In this document: positions 10,568 to 19,511 of the stretch, piece after piece
Numbering within the stretch: the first letter of the stretch is position 1
Layout of the letters: each line of letters opens with the position of its first letter
Assembly: GCF_019598945.1 (NCBI RefSeq)
Contig: NZ_CP080598.1
Location: 4,960,001-5,024,000, forward strand
Length of the DNA: 64,000 nt
Direction of reading: 5' to 3'
From: Sphaerospermopsis torques-reginae ITEP-024
Lineage (GTDB): Bacteria > Cyanobacteriota > Cyanobacteriia > Cyanobacteriales > Nostocaceae
Notes under the pieces: generated by a model
Database searches by the model: none
The model's input: the letters and a program-made list of their open reading frames with translations, nothing else
Told to the model about the DNA's origin: nothing
Position numbers and translations under genes: made by a program

Positions 10568-11830
10568 TTGTTACCCTTGCAAATTGTAGTTATTGGTGGT
10601 GGGGCGGCGGGTTTTTTTGGTGCGATCGCCTGTGCTGAAGCTAACCCCCAAGCCCAAGTTACTTTAATTGAAGCCAGTCGTAAACCCCTGGCTAAAGTTC
10701 TCATTTCTGGTGGGGGAAGGTGCAACGTCACTCACGCTTGTTTTTCTCCTGAAGAGTTGGTGCAAAATTACCCTAGAGGTGGTAAAGCTTTGCGGGGTGC
10801 TTTTACTCGTTTCCAACCTCTTGACACCGTAGCTTGGTTTGCGGCTCATGGTGTAAATTTGAAAACTGAAGCTGATGGACGGATGTTTCCCATTACAGAT
10901 CGTTCGGAAACCATTGTAGAATGTTTGATTAAAGCTGCTTTTAATGCTGGGCTAAAACTGAGTATTGGTAAGCCTGTAATTTCTGTAAAACGCCAAAATG
11001 AGGGTTTTGAAGTTATTTTCAAGTCGGGAGAAACGAAATATTGCGATAGCGAAGCGCTGCTGCAAGCAGATCGCCTAATTTTAGCTACAGGTAGCAGTTT
11101 AATAGGTTATAAAATCGCTAGAGAGTTAGGTCATCACATCGAAACCCCTGTTCCCTCTTTATTTACTTTTAACATTGCTGATCCAAAATTACGAGCATTG
11201 GCAGGAATTAGCGTTAATCCTGTAAGTTTGCGTTTATCAATTGCAGATCAAAAACCTTTACAACAAACAGGACCTTTATTAATCACTCATTGGGGTGTCA
11301 GTGGACCTGCGGTACTGAAACTTTCCGCTTGGGGTGCAAGAATACTCCATGAAAACCGCTATCAATGCAAATTATACATTAATTGGTTGCCCAACTTGCC
11401 ACAAGAGGAAGTGAGACAAAGGCTTTTAGCGGTAAAACAGGAATGGGGCAAAAAAGCGATCGCTCTCCATCGTGGTGTTGACTTACCCCATCGACTGTGG
11501 CAATATCTAATTAGCCGTATAAGTATTACTACTGAAGACCGCTGGGCAGAAATATCTAACAAAACCTTAAATCAGTTAGTTCAAGAAATATCTCAGGGAG
11601 AATACTTAATTAGTGGTAAAGGAGTTTTCAAAGAAGAATTTGTCACCTGTGGGGGTGTCAACATCAAGGAGGTTAACTTTAAAACAATGGAAAGTAAGCT
11701 AGTTCCGGGTTTATACTTTGCTGGGGAAATATTGGATATTGATGGTATAACTGGCGGTTTTAACTTCCAAAGTGCTTGGACAACTGCATATTTAGCTGGA
11801 CAGTCAATGACTCAAACGAGTAATTCCTAA
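10568..11830 (+). CDS. BaiN/RdsA-type NAD(P)/FAD-dependent oxidoreductase (HI0933 family)
   Basis: A 420-residue flavoprotein with an N-terminal FAD-binding GGGAAGFFGA motif (about residues 10-19), the family signature KVLISGGGRCNVTH (about 44-57), and a C-terminal GLYFAGEILDIDGITGGFNFQSAW segment that closes the FAD site. The family is named for BaiN of gut bacteria, but the physiological substrate in cyanobacteria is unknown. The start is TTG at 10568 or the in-frame TTG at 10577; no ATG fits. It follows rubredoxin closely. Confidence 0.88.
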   Translation: MLPLQIVVIGGGAAGFFGAIACAEANPQAQVTLIEASRKPLAKVLISGGGRCNVTHACFSPEELVQNYPRGGKALRGAFTRFQPLDTVAWFAAHGVNLKTEADGRMFPITDRSETIVECLIKAAFNAGLKLSIGKPVISVKRQNEGFEVIFKSGETKYCDSEALLQADRLILATGSSLIGYKIARELGHHIETPVPSLFTFNIADPKLRALAGISVNPVSLRLSIADQKPLQQTGPLLITHWGVSGPAVLKLSAWGARILHENRYQCKLYINWLPNLPQEEVRQRLLAVKQEWGKKAIALHRGVDLPHRLWQYLISRISITTEDRWAEISNKTLNQLVQEISQGEYLISGKGVFKEEFVTCGGVNIKEVNFKTMESKLVPGLYFAGEILDIDGITGGFNFQSAWTTAYLAGQSMTQTSNS

Positions 11831-11899
11831 CTGTCACCAAACAAGATCAGAATTAAGGCATGATGATGATCAGAAACCTCAGATACTCAAAATTAAATC

Positions 11900-12952
11900 A
11901 TGTTATTCAGCGAAATTGTTAGTAAATTAAACGACACTATTCAAGCTCACAGTCTCACCCCTAACCCGGAAGTAAACCCAGAAATTACCGGAGTTGCAGC
12001 TATAGATGAAGCGACAAACGGTACTATTACTTATGTGGAAGGGGCTAAATTTGCCTCTTTAGTTAATTCTACTGATGCTAGTGCCTTAATTTTACCCCTG
12101 GATGAAAAATTACACACTCAAGCTACAGAAAGGGGTATTGCTTGGTTAGCAACTCCCGAACCCCGGTTATTGTTTGCTCAAGCGATCGCTCTTTTTTATC
12201 AACCTTATCAACCTACCCCAGAAATTCATCCCAGTGCCGTTATTGACCCTACCGCCAAAATCGGTAATGATGTTTATATTGGCGCTCATGTTGTCATTTC
12301 TCCAGGTGCAGAAATTGGCAATGGTGTAATTATTCACCCCAACGTCGTGATTTATCCTGATGCCAAAATTGGCGATCGCACCACCTTACACGCTAACTGT
12401 ACCATCCATGAACGTACCCAAATCGGTGCAGAATGCGTAATTCATAGCGGTGCTGTCATCGGTGCAGAAGGTTTTGGTTTTGTTCCCACTCGCACAGGTT
12501 GGTTAAAAATGGAACAATCTGGTTATACAGTTTTAGAAGATGGGGTAGAAATAGGTTGTAACAGTGCAGTTGATCGTCCCGCAGTCGGTGAAACCCGCAT
12601 TGGCAAAAATACTAAAATTGACAACTTAGTACAAATCGGTCACGGTTGCCAAATCGGCTCAGGTTGTGCTATAGCTGGACAAGCGGGGATGGCCGGAGGT
12701 GTAAAAGTAGGAAACCGAGTCATTTTAGCCGGACAAAGCGGAATAGCAAACCAAGTAACAATTGGAGATGGGGCGATCGCCTCTGCTCAAACAGGTATTC
12801 ATAACAATGTTGCACCAGGAGAAATCGTCTCTGGTACTCCTGCCGTACCACACAAATTATACCTGAAAGTATCTGCTATTTATAACCGTCTTCCAGAGAT
12901 ATATCAAACTTTCAAACAATTGCAACGTCAAATAGGGAAAAAGTCAGATTAA
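11900..12952 (+). CDS. lpxD: UDP-3-O-acylglucosamine N-acyltransferase
   Basis: LpxD adds the second acyl chain during lipid A synthesis. The 350-residue protein has the N-terminal uridine-binding domain (to about 105), a long left-handed beta helix of hexapeptide repeats starting near residue 111, the predicted catalytic His in QIGHGCQIG (H248, equivalent to H239 in E. coli), and a C-terminal helix. Length is close to the usual 340-350. Nothing else of lipid A synthesis is nearby. It ends before a hairpin terminator. Confidence 0.95.
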   Translation: MLFSEIVSKLNDTIQAHSLTPNPEVNPEITGVAAIDEATNGTITYVEGAKFASLVNSTDASALILPLDEKLHTQATERGIAWLATPEPRLLFAQAIALFYQPYQPTPEIHPSAVIDPTAKIGNDVYIGAHVVISPGAEIGNGVIIHPNVVIYPDAKIGDRTTLHANCTIHERTQIGAECVIHSGAVIGAEGFGFVPTRTGWLKMEQSGYTVLEDGVEIGCNSAVDRPAVGETRIGKNTKIDNLVQIGHGCQIGSGCAIAGQAGMAGGVKVGNRVILAGQSGIANQVTIGDGAIASAQTGIHNNVAPGEIVSGTPAVPHKLYLKVSAIYNRLPEIYQTFKQLQRQIGKKSD

Positions 12953-12963
12953 TTTTTTTGTGG

Positions 12964-12984
12964 AACAGGCATCTTGCCTGTTTT
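12964..12984 (+). terminator. Hairpin AACAGGCA/TGCCTGTT after lpxD
   Basis: An 8-bp stem with a 3-base loop and a following T-run, 12 bp after the lpxD stop. The same gtggaacaggcat..tgcctgtt sequence reappears at about 46970-46994, so it is also a dispersed repeat. Confidence 0.7.
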
Positions 12985-13016
12985 GAATTGATAATATTTT
13001 ACTATTTTTGATAATT

Positions 13017-13529
13017 TTAGCTATTGAACCAATCTTCGCCCCCTGGTAACTGAGCAAAATAATCATCCACAACATCAGGTAATTCCCTATTGGTATACCT
13101 ATATGTCATTCCTAATAACTCAGTTGCATTTAATATCAACTGTGGTTTATTTAACATTTGGGAAATTTGTTTTCGTTTTAAAGTACCGTTCAAAACCTCT
13201 AAACTAGCATCCGCTATTGCTGGTGTCAGTTCATCTTCGAGGTAACTTTGCCATTCATCTTCATTGATATAATGAGATTTTTTATTATCTTTTAGATTGA
13301 TTTTTTTGATTTCTATCAATGAATTACGAATAGAAGCAGCCCAAGAATTTGTTAATCTCTGCTCAATTTGATTTTTAATTAAATGAATCAACAGAATTTT
13401 TAAAAAAGCCTGGATATTACGTATAATTGCTTGTTTACTCATTCCCTCTAATTCATCAACAATTGCCAGAGCATCTGTGTAACGTCCTGCTAAAATGCTA
13501 TTTCTGAGGTCAATTAATTCCTGTGTCAT
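13017..13529 (-). CDS. DUF29 family protein
   Basis: A 170-residue protein with the helical pattern of the DUF29 family, including the segment LKILLIHLIKNQIEQR..NSWAASIRNSL near residues 42-71. DUF29 proteins are multiplied in cyanobacterial genomes and have no known function. It stands alone between lpxD and the GTPase gene, with convergent transcription toward lpxD. The ATG at 13529 has a GGTG site upstream. Confidence 0.7.
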   Translation of the reverse strand: MTQELIDLRNSILAGRYTDALAIVDELEGMSKQAIIRNIQAFLKILLIHLIKNQIEQRLTNSWAASIRNSLIEIKKINLKDNKKSHYINEDEWQSYLEDELTPAIADASLEVLNGTLKRKQISQMLNKPQLILNATELLGMTYRYTNRELPDVVDDYFAQLPGGEDWFNS

Positions 13530-13649
13530 CTGTATTCACCTCAAACTATAAATAAGAGAATATTGATTCAGACAATCCTTAATTGTATTTTATAGTTAAA
13601 TTTGTTCATTTGTCTAACTTGAATCAGCAGGTTTTGATATATTCTGGAG

Positions 13650-15116
13650 ATGACACCATCAAAAGCGCGGAGAACCAGAATTGTGAAGTTACATAAACCA
13701 ATATTAGTGGGAGGACTAGGTTTGTCCTTTTCCCTGTGGATGTTAGACACCTGGCATGATTCAATAGTACAGGTAGGAGAGTTTGGCCTGTTGAGTGCTT
13801 TAGCAGTTGGTGGGGGTTTGTGGTTGTTGCAGAAAAACCGCCCTCAGATTGGTGAACAGCTAGATAATATGGTTATAGATAGGTCATCTGTAGAAAATGC
13901 AGTCAATAAAACCCAAGCTATCATCAACCAACTCGCACAAGAAGCAGTCAACCATCCCAGCTTAACAACTTTACGTGAACAACTGGAACAATTACTTTTA
14001 GAGTTGGATAGACGAGAAATTCAAATTGCTGTGACAGGTGGTAAGTCTGTAGGTAAAAGTACAATTATTCAAACTCTCAAAAATGTAGAAACTTTATCTA
14101 CAAACTCTCTACATTTTGTAGAAACAGCACCTTTATTTACAGGAATGAATGAAACTTCTGATGCAGTTACATTATCAGAACTGCAAAAATCTGATTTTGT
14201 TTTATTTCTTACCAATGGAGATTTAACAGATTCAGAATTTCAAGTTTTGCAACAATTAAAAGCTGTAAAACAATCAGTATTGCTGGTTTTTAATAAACAA
14301 GACCAGTATATAGTAGATGAACGCCCGACAATTTTGCAATCCTTGAAACAAAGAGTTTCTGGTAATGTAGTTGCAACTTCCGCTTCACCCTTACCTGTAA
14401 AAGTGAGAAAACATGAAACTGATGGTTCTGTGCAAGAATGGATGGAACAACCAACACCAAACATTCAAGAATTAACAGAAAAATTAGTTGAAGTTTTAAC
14501 ACAACAAAAACAGCAGTTAGTTTGTACAACAACAATGCGGAAAGTGCTGTTACTCAAAGCGGAAGCGAAAAATTGTTTAAATAGCATCAGACGCGATCGC
14601 TCAACACCCATCATAGAACAAAATCAGTGGATAGCTGCTGCTGCTGCTTTTGCTAACCCAGTTCCCGCATTAGACATATTAGCAACTGCGGCCATTAACG
14701 CGCAAATGGTAATGGACTTAGGTAATATTTATCAACAAAAAATTTCCTTAGAACAGGCGCAACAAGTAGCTGTCACTATGGGAAGCTTAATGTTGAAATT
14801 AGGATTAGTAGAATTATCTACTAGAGCAGTAACAGGTATTCTTAAAACTAATGCTGTCACCTTCGTTGCAGGGGGAGTAGTTGAAGGTGTGAGTGCTGCT
14901 TATTTAACCAAAGTTGCTGGTTTAAGTTTGGTTGAATATTTTGAACAGCAAGAAATAGCATTAGAAACAGGAACTGGTTTAAACCTGGAAAAATTACGCC
15001 AAGTTTTGCAAAATGTATTCCAGCAAAATCAAAAAATTGCTGTTTTGGAAGCATTTGTGAAACAAGGTGTGAAACGGTTATTACCAGAAACAAAACCAGT
15101 TGAAGTATTGGGATAA
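13650..15116 (+). CDS. Membrane-linked GTPase-like protein with a C-terminal DUF697-type region
   Basis: A 488-residue protein with a basic N-terminus, two hydrophobic segments (about 17-33 and 43-62), then a P-loop (GGKSVGKST, from residue 130) and a G4 motif NKQD with the preceding LLVF strand. The C-terminal part (about 310-420) is rich in Ala and Gly and hydrophobic, like the DUF697 membrane domain of YcjF-type GTPases. These features suggest a GTPase held at a membrane. A clear DxxG switch motif is not obvious, so nucleotide hydrolysis is not certain. It ends at a strong terminator. Confidence 0.75.
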   Translation: MTPSKARRTRIVKLHKPILVGGLGLSFSLWMLDTWHDSIVQVGEFGLLSALAVGGGLWLLQKNRPQIGEQLDNMVIDRSSVENAVNKTQAIINQLAQEAVNHPSLTTLREQLEQLLLELDRREIQIAVTGGKSVGKSTIIQTLKNVETLSTNSLHFVETAPLFTGMNETSDAVTLSELQKSDFVLFLTNGDLTDSEFQVLQQLKAVKQSVLLVFNKQDQYIVDERPTILQSLKQRVSGNVVATSASPLPVKVRKHETDGSVQEWMEQPTPNIQELTEKLVEVLTQQKQQLVCTTTMRKVLLLKAEAKNCLNSIRRDRSTPIIEQNQWIAAAAAFANPVPALDILATAAINAQMVMDLGNIYQQKISLEQAQQVAVTMGSLMLKLGLVELSTRAVTGILKTNAVTFVAGGVVEGVSAAYLTKVAGLSLVEYFEQQEIALETGTGLNLEKLRQVLQNVFQQNQKIAVLEAFVKQGVKRLLPETKPVEVLG

Positions 15117-15135
15117 TTTTGTACACAGAAATTAC

Positions 15136-15180
15136 AAACCCGCTTGCAGTGGAGTTATTCCCAAATAAAAAGCGGGTTTT
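15136..15180 (+). terminator. Rho-independent terminator after the GTPase gene
   Basis: AAACCCGCTT (15136-15145) pairs with AAGCGGGTTT (15170-15179), followed by TTTTATT. It lies 20 bp after the stop codon. Confidence 0.85.
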
Positions 15181-15327
15181 ATTGTCAGAATTTAGCAGTC
15201 AGAAGTCAGAAGTCAAAATATTTTTTAAAGCACTCAAATTTCATGCGATTTTGAACATATTTATTTTTTTTTACGGTTTATGATAATATCTGTGATTTTC
15301 TCAGATGTTGACACTATTAGTAAATTT

Positions 15328-15534
15328 ATGACACCTCAAGAATTTTTGGATAATTTAGCTACAGCAAAAACAGACTCAGAAAAACTCGTTGTTTTTGCAA
15401 GATACCTAGACACAACAGCATTAGATCATGCAACCACCCCCAGATGGAAAAGTTTAGCTTACAGTATGGAAATTCAATTTGCACTCAATAACCTTGCTTT
15501 TCATTTAGAAGCATTAGCTGAAAAAGCAAATTAA
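15328..15534 (+). CDS. Small hypothetical protein
   Basis: A 68-residue, helix-rich, soluble protein (MTPQEFLDNLATAKT...). I prefer the ATG at 15328; a longer reading from 15280 adds 16 hydrophobic residues that do not look like a signal peptide. I do not recognise the family. No operon partner: the next gene is convergent. Confidence 0.5.
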   Translation: MTPQEFLDNLATAKTDSEKLVVFARYLDTTALDHATTPRWKSLAYSMEIQFALNNLAFHLEALAEKAN

Positions 15535-15640
15535 TGATTGAAAATAATACTTAATAGGTATGATTTTTTTGTACCTATCAAGTAATTATATTTTTTGGTT
15601 AAACTCTCCTAAATACCTGATTTATCAATTCACAAATTCC

Positions 15641-16144
15641 TTAAAGCTGACGATAAACAGCAAATAAATAATCATTATATTTGTGTTCAACCTCAAGATT
15701 GGCAAACGCCCAAGCGACTGGATAAGGGTTTTGATATTCTCCTAAAATATTTATCTTGTGACAAACACCAGGAATTTTGGTTAAATATTTGTTGTTTAAA
15801 GGTGAATCACAAACAAATAAACCTCTAGCTGTGTATGTTGTACCTATGATATTTAAGCTATGATTAATTATGATTGCTACATAGTATTTATCATCAGCAG
15901 AATGCAGCACTTGAACTAAGTCATTATGAGTAATACCAAGTAAACGAGTAGGTAATTTAAAATCTGCGCTGGTATCTAAGGGGAGGTTTTGAGTCTTTAC
16001 CCAAGTGATAATTTCTTGATGTTTTTTTAATGTTTTACGTTTTTGGAAAAAATATTTGACTTCGGTGAATAATTTAGTGATTGGGTATATTAGTTGTAGT
16101 GCGATTAATATCAAAGTCATGAATATTCTTTGGATTTTCAGCAT
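15641..16144 (-). CDS. Hypothetical protein with an N-terminal membrane segment
   Basis: A 167-residue protein with one hydrophobic segment at about residues 8-25 followed by a basic stretch (FFQKRKTLKKHQ). The rest is a small alpha/beta domain with no motif I can name. The N-terminal segment may be an anchor rather than a cleaved signal, as no clear cleavage site follows. Monocistronic. Confidence 0.55.
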   Translation of the reverse strand: MLKIQRIFMTLILIALQLIYPITKLFTEVKYFFQKRKTLKKHQEIITWVKTQNLPLDTSADFKLPTRLLGITHNDLVQVLHSADDKYYVAIIINHSLNIIGTTYTARGLFVCDSPLNNKYLTKIPGVCHKINILGEYQNPYPVAWAFANLEVEHKYNDYLFAVYRQL

Positions 16145-16212
16145 TTTTTTACCCCTGGTTGTTATAATTGAGATTATAAAACATTTTAATTCAAGAATAC
16201 TTGTAATATCCT

Positions 16213-16709
16213 ATGCAACCTAAACATCCTTGGTTACAAAAATGTATACAAAAGTTGGAAGAATTACCTCAAATAGAGACAACAACAACTATAGAACCTT
16301 TCTTAGAAAACACTTTAGCGGATGGGTTGTTAACAATATATACGCCTCATAACCAAGTTAAATATTTAGTTGAAATTAAAGCATCCATCACTTTAGATAC
16401 AGTTGATGCAAATATTAATTAATGGTAATAAAAATCAACCTAAATATAACTCATCTGAACCTGTAGCAGATCCGTTACTTATTCATGCAGAATTGTCTTT
16501 AAATCCAGATACAAGACTCAAAGAAACAGCTAAACGTTTGTACGAAAAATATATTATTGTCAGACAAGAAATTGCAGAAATTTCAAGATAAATATATTTC
16601 TGAATGTATACCTAAAACTTTAGATGATCAAGAATGGGATGAAACTTTTGATAAAATAGTGAAACGTTTTGCAGCATTGCAATATGGGTTCACTAATTTT
16701 TCTGAATGA
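16213..16709 (+). pseudogene. Broken gene, three reading-frame fragments
   Basis: Three consecutive stretches on the plus strand look like protein but are in three different frames: 16213-16422 (69 codons, with YLVEIK near its end), 16403-16591 (62 codons, with ADPLLIHAELSL and RLKETAKRLYEKYI), and 16572-16709 (LQKFQDKYISECI to a TGA). Each has natural codon use and the joins overlap. The first two recall the type IV toxin-antitoxin AbiEi-like antitoxin family, but this is only a resemblance. The simplest reading is one or two ancestral genes damaged by frameshifts and deletions. Confidence 0.5.
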
Positions 16710-16749
16710 TTTATTGTTGTGAGTAAAACTTTTTTAAGGCGCTAATTAA

Positions 16750-17004
16750 TCAAAAACTAGGTAAATCCTGATCTGAATATCCAGCACTAACTAAAGCAGG
16801 AGGAGTAGTATTAGCTTGCTTTTTAATGAGTTCTAGCAAAGCTTCATTACAACGTTCCGCAATTTCTGGATATTTATTTGCTATCCATTCAAGTTCTGTC
16901 ACACCAGAAGGATCACTAATATCAATCCCCAGATTTACTAATTCTTCGGTATGTTGCAGTGCGAGATTGAAAATACCTTCAAAATCTATAAATTCTTCGT
17001 ACAT
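16750..17004 (-). CDS. Small acidic hypothetical protein
   Basis: An 84-residue, acidic, helical protein (MYEEFIDFEGIFNLAL...). No family is recognised. It is convergent with the broken gene and divergent from the methyltransferase gene. Codon use is like its neighbours, so it is probably a real gene. Confidence 0.5.
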   Translation of the reverse strand: MYEEFIDFEGIFNLALQHTEELVNLGIDISDPSGVTELEWIANKYPEIAERCNEALLELIKKQANTTPPALVSAGYSDQDLPSF

Positions 17005-17104
17005 GATTATATTTTAGTAATCCACCAATTTTAGTATAGTTGAATCATCTCACGCAAAGGCGCAAAGACGCAAAGAGTTAAATTTTGCATTTTCCAACTA
17101 ACCC

Positions 17105-17186
17105 GCCTACGATTGAAATCGTAGGCTAATAGCCAAAATCCACTAAAGTGGACTGAAAAGCAATCTGTAGTCTACTTTAGTAGACT
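17105..17186. repeat. Three perfect hairpins upstream of the C5 methyltransferase
   Basis: GCCTACGAT/ATCGTAGGC (17105-17126), TCCACT/AGTGGA (17139-17152) and AGTCTACT/AGTAGACT (17169-17186), separated by short spacers containing AAT-AGC or similar. A block of the same kind lies just after the gene at 18435-18520. These palindromes are of a type dispersed in Nostocales genomes. Confidence 0.8.
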
Positions 17187-17302
17187 TGATCTATGAGACT
17201 CTTAATTCATTCCCTGGCAGATTGTGGGATAATTAGAAGATGTGAATAAAAAACTATTTATGTTTTTATTTACGCTTATCAAAAAAACTTAGGGTTGTTT
17301 TC

Positions 17303-18424
17303 ATGAGTAAAATTCCCACTATCTTCTCCTTCTTCTCCGGTTCAGGTTTCCTCGATTTAGGATTTGAAAATACAGGTTATAAAATCGCCTATGTTAACGA
17401 AATCTTCCCCCCTTTCATGTCTGCTTATCGCTATTCAAGGGAAATGCTTAAACTCCCATCTCCTGAATATGGATATCATGAAGGTGAAACAGCAGACGTA
17501 AGTAAATTAACAGAAGGAACACAAGCACAAAAATTAAATGAATTAGTCAAAGATTCCCGTAAATCAAATCATATAATAGGCTTTATTGGTGGTCCACCTT
17601 GTCCTGATTTTTCTGTCGGTGGTAAAAATAAAGGACATTTGGGAGATAATGGGAAATTATCGGAATCTTATATTGAGTTGATTTGTCAAAACTTACCTGA
17701 TTTCTTTTTATTTGAAAATGTTAAGGGTTTATGGAGAACTAAAAAACATCGTTTATTTTATGAATCTTTGAAAATTAAATTACAAGAAGCAGGTTATATT
17801 TTAACAGAACGGTTAATTAATGCGATTGAATATGGTGTACCTCAAGATAGAGACAGAATTATTTTAATAGGTTTTAAAAATAATCTGCTCAATTATATGG
17901 AAATTGATAATTTTACCTTTCCTTGGGAAGAATATATTTTATATCCTCAAAATCAAGTGTTTGCATATCCTTGGATTAACAATGAACCCTTTAAAGAAAA
18001 TTCTATCACCTATTGTCCTGATAATATTCCTCAAGAATTAACTGTTGAATATTGGTTTTTAAAAAATAATGTGCTTAATCATCCTAATTCAAAACATTAT
18101 TTTCAACCACGAGCAGGTATCACTAAATTTTTAACTATTGCTGAAGGGGATGATTCAAAAAAGTCATTTAAACGTTTGCACCGATGGCGTTATTCTCCTA
18201 CAGCTTGTTATGGAAATAATGAAGTACATTTACATCCTTACAAAGTGCGACGTATTTCTGTAGCTGAAGCTTTAGCTATTCAATCTTTACCCGCTAATTT
18301 TTCACTTCCAGAAAATATGTCACTTACGAATATGTTTAAAACCGTGGGTAATGGTGTTCCTTATTTAGCAGCAAAAGCATTAGCTCAAAGTATACTTGAT
18401 TTTTTTTGTATTAAAAAGTATTAA
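17303..18424 (+). CDS. DNA (cytosine-5) methyltransferase, solitary
   Basis: A 373-residue C5 methyltransferase. Motif I FFSGSGFLDLGFE is at 10-22, motif IV GGPPCPDFSVGG with the catalytic Cys at C100, motif VI FENVKGL at 137-143 and motif VIII QDRDRIILIGF near 190. Motifs IX and X (VGNGVPYLAAKAL) are near the C-terminus. The target site cannot be read from sequence. No restriction endonuclease gene is adjacent, so it is an orphan enzyme or has lost its partner. It sits between two blocks of perfect hairpins. Confidence 0.93.
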   Translation: MSKIPTIFSFFSGSGFLDLGFENTGYKIAYVNEIFPPFMSAYRYSREMLKLPSPEYGYHEGETADVSKLTEGTQAQKLNELVKDSRKSNHIIGFIGGPPCPDFSVGGKNKGHLGDNGKLSESYIELICQNLPDFFLFENVKGLWRTKKHRLFYESLKIKLQEAGYILTERLINAIEYGVPQDRDRIILIGFKNNLLNYMEIDNFTFPWEEYILYPQNQVFAYPWINNEPFKENSITYCPDNIPQELTVEYWFLKNNVLNHPNSKHYFQPRAGITKFLTIAEGDDSKKSFKRLHRWRYSPTACYGNNEVHLHPYKVRRISVAEALAIQSLPANFSLPENMSLTNMFKTVGNGVPYLAAKALAQSILDFFCIKKY

Positions 18425-18726
18425 AACAAATATTCAGGGAATAAATTCCCTGTCTGATAGCAAAAAAATAGCCAGGGAATAAATTCCCTGTCTAATAGCA
18501 AAAGTCGGTTAAAACCGACTATCTTTTTGAAGATAAATAATCTGAGAAAACTATTCCCTGAAAATTATTCTTTTCTTCCTTTGCTTCCTTTGCATCTTTG
18601 CGCCTTTGCGTGAAACACAAAAATTCTTACTCTCCTGACTCCTGAATTCTCCAAATATGATTTAATAGAGAAGAAACATCTTAAATTTTCATAAAGATTA
18701 ATAATCCCTAACTGGCAGACTTAACA
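18425..18726. other. Gap between the methyltransferase gene and deoC
   Basis: About 300 bp: the hairpin block at 18435-18520, a run of ctttgc-type repeats at about 18575-18620, and the deoC leader. No gene seen. Confidence 0.5.
18435..18520. repeat. Three perfect hairpins downstream of the methyltransferase gene
   Basis: CAGGGAAT/ATTCCCTG occurs twice (18435-18452 and 18473-18490), each followed by a ctgtct.atagcaaaa spacer, and then AGTCGGTT/AACCGACT (18503-18520) runs into ATCTTTTTG, which can act as a terminator. Confidence 0.8.
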
Positions 18727-19416
18727 ATGGCAGCAGACTACCCCAACATTGATATTGCGCCATTTATCGATCACTCCCTGCTATTACCAACTACTACCCC
18801 AGAGCAGGTTGAAAAATGGTGTGAAGAAGCATATAGATTTAATTTTGCAGCGGTTTGTATCCATCCCTGTTATGTCAAACAAGCTGCCCAACTGCTGCAC
18901 AACAAAAACCCCCAAGTTTGTACTGTGATTGGTTTTCCTACTGGTAGCACGACTTCAGCCGTGAAGTTATATGAAGCGCAAGAAGCAGTGGAAAATGGTG
19001 CAACAGAGTTAGATTTGGTGATTAACTTAGGTTGGTTGAAAGCTGGTAAAAGCGAGGAAGTACACCGGGAAATTGCTACAATTTGTGAAGAAACTGGAAA
19101 ACCTGTAAAGGTAATTTTAGAAACCAGTTTACTCACGGATGCAGAAAAAAAACTTGCAGCCGATATAGCGATGGATGCGGGTGCAGCATTCTTAAAAACC
19201 AGTACAGGTTGGAATGGAGGAGCAACTGTAGCCGATGTACGCCTATTAAAAGAAATAGCACGGGACAGGGTGGGAATTAAAGCATCAGGAGGGATTCGCA
19301 CCCATAACGACGCTTTAGATTTAATTATGGCTGGTGCTACCAGATTAGGTACATCTCGCGGTATAGAGTTACTGCGTCAACGCGATCGCCAAGAAGAGGT
19401 GACAGATGAGAGGTGA
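18727..19416 (+). CDS. deoC: Deoxyribose-phosphate aldolase
   Basis: DeoC splits 2-deoxyribose 5-phosphate into glyceraldehyde 3-phosphate and acetaldehyde. The 229-residue protein has the aldolase TIM-barrel pattern: [11 protein letters not shown] at 13-23, [13 protein letters not shown] near 95-107, and the Schiff-base lysine in FLKTSTGW near 155-162, then [10 protein letters not shown]. Its last codons (EEVTDER and the TGA stop) lie in the start of a GGTGACA heptamer repeat, so the C-terminus seems to have been set by the repeat. recO follows 95 bp downstream. Confidence 0.95.
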   Translation: MAADYPNIDIAPFIDHSLLLPTTTPEQVEKWCEEAYRFNFAAVCIHPCYVKQAAQLLHNKNPQVCTVIGFPTGSTTSAVKLYEAQEAVENGATELDLVINLGWLKAGKSEEVHREIATICEETGKPVKVILETSLLTDAEKKLAADIAMDAGAAFLKTSTGWNGGATVADVRLLKEIARDRVGIKASGGIRTHNDALDLIMAGATRLGTSRGIELLRQRDRQEEVTDER

Positions 19417-19511
19417 CAGGTGACAGGTGACAGAAAGCAAGGGTGGTGAGGTGGTGATGGGTAGGTTAATAACCCAATTACCAATTACCAATTACCAATT
19501 ACCAATTACCA
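19396..19511. repeat. STRRs that join deoC and recO
   Basis: A GGTGACA run (about 19396-19432) begins inside deoC and includes its stop codon. An ACCAATT run (about 19475-19510) ends at the recO start, with the final unit reading ccaATGac. The gap is nearly all repeat. Confidence 0.85.
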
